64,000 nt of DNA, from the NCBI GenBank assembly GCA_019787685.1, contig JAHNUO010000010.1, forward strand, positions 1 through 64,000, given 5' to 3'. A program made the position numbers and the translations under genes. The DNA comes from Chiua virens. Taxonomy: Eukaryota; Basidiomycota; Agaricomycetes; Boletales; Boletaceae. Numbering within the stretch: position 1 is the first letter of the stretch; every line of letters starts with the position of its first letter. The notes under the pieces are model-generated. The model was given only the letters and a program-made list of their open reading frames with translations. It did no database searches and was not told the origin of the DNA. Shown piece by piece: positions 60,257-64,000 of the stretch.

Positions 60257-60822
60257 CTCAGGCTCCTACATGCCTCCACTTCAAGTGTGAGGCTATGTAT
60301 ATCATTGGACTTAGTGGAATTTTGTGCCACAGATAATTCCAAGTGGCTGTACACATAAATTTAAACAGTGAAATCTTAAGCATCCTCACACTCTCAGCGA
60401 TGGCTGCAAGAAAACATTGGTAAACATTGTCAGCCACAGTGTCATGTTGTTTATTGCCATAAGGTGCAGCCACACAGGACATCATTTGCAGGAGGTGCCT
60501 CCATGCGGAAGGTGCAATGCCAGTGTGACGAAAATTGATAGTAGCAGTCTGGTAACCCTCAACCACTGACCAGATAAATGTAACCCTAGATTAGTTGTAC
60601 ATTATTGCAGTTTTTATTTGACATCCGCTGGCCCCAATGCTGTGGCTGACAATGTTTACCAATGTTTTCTTGCATCTGTCACTGAGAGTGTGAGAATGCT
60701 TAAGATTTCGCTGTTTGAATTTATGTGTACAGCCACTCAGAATTATCCATGGCACTAGATTCCACTAAGTCCAATGATATAGCCTCATACTCGAAGCAGA
60801 GGCATGTAGGAGCCTGCTCTTG
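60257..60822. repeat. Inverted duplication with ~200-bp spacer
   Basis: 60257-60445 and the reverse complement of about 60635-60822 share CAGGCTCCTACATGCCTC, TGGCTGTACACATAAATT, GAAATCTTAAGCAT and CAAGAAAACATTGGTAAACA in order, with roughly 10% difference. Both copies read the same peptide trace (ESVRMLKISLF.FMCTAT), so a small decayed coding segment has been duplicated head to head. Confidence 0.88.
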
Positions 60823-61770
60823 CCCTTGATAAGGCAAACATAAAGCAAACAAGTCACCATACAGTGACTCCAAAAACTGTTCCAATAACTAACTCCTAAC
60901 CAGGGTGCAATGTGCCCTGCAATCATTTGTGGGAATCACACCTCACTTTGGTGTGACCAAACAAAGTACAAATACTGGGTACAAATCAGTTCCTAGATCA
61001 TGTGATTTGGCTCAAGGGCTATGGAGATATGCCAATTTGAAATGAAGATTATCATTGGAACAGTATTTGGACTTTTAATATAAGACATAGGATCTCAACA
61101 TTGAAAGAGGCAATTTGCTATTGTTTGGTGCTACAAACAAAGATATATATGTCTACTACTCAAAAGAAAACTATTCTTCCTCAGCTTGATTCTGGTCATT
61201 CCATTTGCTCTGTTGCATCTAGCACTGGTGTGGGTTACTGGTGTGGGCCTTGCTACCATCTCCTGACTTTGTTCCAAGGAGTGTTCTGACCTCCAAAAGT
61301 CTATTGGGGGTCACCCATTCAAGCTATCCATCTCATCTCTAAACACAAGGCAGAGAATACTGTCCAGGGAAGGCCATAGTCAAGTCCAAATGTTCTGTAC
61401 TTTCTGCTAAACATTACAAGGCTTGCTTGGACTTTGCTATTGCTTGCAAGGATTGGATTAGCTTCCTAGCTATCTACGTTATTCTTGTGAGTTGTATTTA
61501 GGTTTAGTCATTTACATATAGGCTGTGGAATGTATCAAGATTCAGTGGTATTCACATAAGAATAACTAATCATTGTTTATATCTGTTGGCATTTGTGTTC
61601 CATTATTGACAGATGGCTGATATCAGCTGACTTTACATTGTGCATGGAGTACTAGGTGCACGCACTGCACACAGAAGGGCATGATGATGATTAACCTAAC
61701 CATGTAATGGGAATGATTACCTAAATGATGAGATAAGCAAACCTAACCTAAAGCACCCTAACTGATTATT
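60823..61770. other. AT-rich stretch, no gene
   Basis: Frames of 62 codons or fewer. Nothing recognisable before the 49-bp array. Confidence 0.45.
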
Positions 61771-62261
61771 GGGAACCTGCGCGCAGCATGTTGAATATCA
61801 TGCATGGGGAAGCTTATTAGGGAACCTGCGCGCAGCATGTTGAATATCATGCATGGGGAAGATTATTAGGGAACCTGCGCGCAGCATGTTGAATATCATG
61901 CATGGGGAAGCTTATTAGGGAACCTGCGCGCAGCATGTTGAATATCATGCATGGGGAAGATTATTAGGGAACCTGCACGCAGCATGTTGAATATCATGCA
62001 TGGGGAAGATTATTAGGGAACCTGCGTGCAGCATGTTGAACATCATGCATGGGGAAGATTATTAGGGAACCTGCGCGCAGCATGTTGAACATCATGCATG
62101 GGGAAGATTATTAGGGAACCTGCGTGCAGCATGTTGAACATCATGCATGGGGAAGATTATTAGGGAACCTGCGCGCAGCATGTTGAACATCATGCATGGG
62201 GAAGATTATTAGGGAACCTGCGCGCAGCATGTTGAACATCATGCATGGGGAAGATTATTAG
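61771..62261. repeat. Ten tandem copies of a 49-bp unit
   Basis: GGGAACCTGCG(C/T)GCAGCATG starts at 61771, 61820, 61869, 61918 and so on in 49-bp steps to 62260. Each unit contains GCGCGC and ATGCAT palindromes and ends GGGGAAG(A/C)TTATTAG. Units vary at CpG (GCGCGC, GCACGC, GCGTGC) and at GAATATC/GAACATC. The tail GGGGAAGATTATTAG is also the last part of the flanking direct repeat (3015-3029; near 63435). Confidence 0.97.
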
Positions 62262-62367
62262 ATCTGAAGGGTCAGAGTTTGAAATAGGAAAGTTGCACTT
62301 GTTGATAGGATTTCTGGGATGACACATCTGGCTCACTGTCATATACCATACCATCTCCATTCTACCA

Positions 62368-63449
62368 GATCCAACTCTGACCTTCTCAGACATTAACTCC
62401 TAGTGTTTCAAAGTCCAGTCTAGGGCTGCTCAAAAGACTGGCAACTGGACCAGACTGGACTGGTAGGCAACTGGACTGCAGTTGCAGTTGCATCCAGTTG
62501 CTGACCAGTCCAGTTACCAGTTGTCTTGATTTTGAAAAAATAAAAGACTTGTCCTTTAGTGGACCAGTCTTTAGCTCCTATCCATGGGTACTTCCCACAA
62601 TATTTTCAGAATTTTAGATATTTCATTTGAATTTCTACCACAAAAACTGAGTTAAGACCCTCTCTGACCAACATGCCACCTGGAAATGGCCATATCCTTT
62701 GATCCTGTGCTCCACATCTTATGATCTAAGGGTCTGTAGGTAACCAGAGGTCCATAGTAGATTTTATTTCACCATGACTAATTGTGATTTCCGCTGTGTG
62801 TGGTAGATTGGTCTTTGTCAACATGTTTATATACTTCTATCCATAGCTAGCTTGTTGACTTATTCTACTAAGTGATTGTAGCTCAGCATAAATATTCCAT
62901 ATATTTATGATAGTGGCTATCAATTAGTAAAAGTGAAATGTATCATATGCTTCCACTAGTAGTTGACTAACTTAGCTGAATTGGTGTCTATCAATTGCCA
63001 TAAGTATTCCATATACTAATGCAAATATACTTACATGGATTTTGCCTCATGCCTAGTATCTCAGTCATTTTATCATCATGCCCAAGTATTTGGAATACAT
63101 GTGCTTGTGGCTATGTAATACAGACATTGTCTTTATTAGATTGTTACACTGCATTGACAAGATTTCTGTAGTAGGCTGTTCTACTCTATTGACTAGGTTG
63201 TTCTAATAGGTTGTTCCAGTAGGTTATTCCACCCCATTCTAGGTTGTTCTACTAGGTTGTTCCAGTAGGTTGTTCTACCCCATTCTAGGTTGTTCCACCA
63301 GGTTATTCCACCCCAATGACTAGGTTGTTCCACTAGGTTGTTCCACTAAATTGTGCTACTCCATTGACTAGGTTATTCCAGTAGGTTGTTCCACTAGGTT
63401 GTTCCAGGGGCTATCAAGTGGTACGGATACAGAGGGAAAGATTATTAGG
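62368..63449. repeat. Right copy of the dispersed direct repeat
   Basis: Begins ATCCAACTCTGACCTTCTCA as at position 2 and matches base for base with few changes to about 63200, then has a short AGGTTGTTCCA array (63195-63400) and the common tail ending GATTATTAG at 63449. No TG..CA ends or inverted termini were recognised, so the element class is unknown. Confidence 0.92.
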
Positions 63450-64000
63450 TCGCAAGTAGTGTGTGATTGCACGGGCCACTTTGTGAGACTCTTCAATATT
63501 GATTTGCAAAATTTCTTCCAGCTCTGGCTCCCAGTCAGAGAGAGTCAGAGCCCTCAGAATCAGAGCCATGGTGTTTCCTCAATAGTGTTGGTAGTTTTCA
63601 CATTAGTACCGAAATGAAACATACCTGTTTGCAGCCCATTTTTTGCCTTTCCTTGTTAAACTGGACATGATCTCTGTGCGTTTTGATGATTGGTCAGAAT
63701 CATAGATAGGGGAATGAGGGAAATGGGCGCGTTTATTGCTAGTTGAGGGGATTGTGATGGTGGTGTGAGATTAAGATGTGGGTGAATTTAATCTTCCAGT
63801 TCACTCATGGATATGTTGGTATGCTTCAGATGCTTAAAAAAACAGCTTGCTACCCAGTGGTCTTTATGGAAGTTTCAACACGAGATGTGTTCTTTCTACC
63901 AAACTACAGAACTACCTCAAGAATCAGCCTCACAAGCTCATCGCCATGCCACAGTCATTGCCAAGGATCCCCAGGCCGCAGCAAGCGTCAACAACTTAGG
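63450..64000. other. Flank after direct repeat, no gene supported
   Basis: A minus-strand reading near 63480-63570 (MALILRALTLSDWEPELEEI) looks protein-like but is short and unassigned. The window ends without a recognisable gene. Confidence 0.35.

Noticed and set aside
1..63449. One giant LTR retrotransposon with the 1-kb direct repeats as LTRs
   Set aside because: The repeats lack TG..CA ends and any primer-binding or polypurine site I can see, the interior mixes many unrelated elements, and a third diverged copy sits in the middle.
1..64000. A Starship-type giant cargo element
   Set aside because: No tyrosine-recombinase captain (DUF3435-like) frame was seen at either end, and these elements are known from Pezizomycotina.

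Overview
This is eukaryotic DNA, most likely from a mushroom-forming basidiomycete (Agaricomycetes; Boletales is a guess). The signs are short introns of about 45-70 bp with GT..AG ends, a degenerate MED14 gene, and the transposon families usual in these fungi: KDZ, PIF/Harbinger with a Myb-like partner, Helitron PIF1-type helicase, Ty3-type Gag-Pol, BED-finger hAT, and an OrsD-RecQ (telomere-linked-helicase-like) gene. There are no operons or bacterial features. The window looks like repeat-rich heterochromatin that has trapped pieces of host genes.

Layout. 1-3029 and 62368-63449 are two copies of a dispersed direct repeat about 97% identical where compared; a third, diverged piece lies near 35965-36085. 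The left copy carries a 2.1-kb minisatellite. 3030-9545 holds three decayed multi-exon genes of unknown function, two of them divergent from a shared 220-bp spacer. 9580-15580 is an 86-bp satellite interrupted by an LTR-like insert and by a complete 3233-bp Harbinger element (11544-14776) with terminal inverted repeats and a TTA target duplication. 15700-18430 is a decayed Ty3-type Gag-Pol split by an LTR-like insert. 18681-22512 is a BED-finger (hAT) gene fragment joined to a Helitron helicase ending in a Helitron-like 3' hairpin. 23334-24125 is a 0.8-kb imperfect palindrome made of smaller hairpins. 24116-25570 is a KDZ transposase relic. 25.6-36 kb holds decayed fragments, including two that resemble DUF6532-type basidiomycete proteins.

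From about 36.4 to 52.5 kb the sequence changes character: it is visibly richer in CpG. It holds a broken PD-(D/E)XK-like gene, an apparently intact four-exon ATP-grasp-like gene (41644-43624), a MED14 pseudogene with internal deletion and frameshifts (43974-47482), a 163-bp satellite (48480-51330) and a decayed multi-exon gene after a TATA box. 53471-58840 is a long OrsD C2H2 + RecQ helicase gene on the minus strand, nearly complete but broken by stops. 60257-60822 is an inverted duplication and 61771-62261 is a 49-bp tandem array.

The strongest cross-cutting signal is that many stops in otherwise clean frames are TGA, TAA or TAG where a single C-to-T change from CGA, CAA or CAG would explain them, in unrelated elements and on both strands. 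Together with C/T variation at CpG in the satellites this suggests cytosine methylation decay or a RIP-like process. The ATP-grasp-like gene stands out because it shows no such damage.
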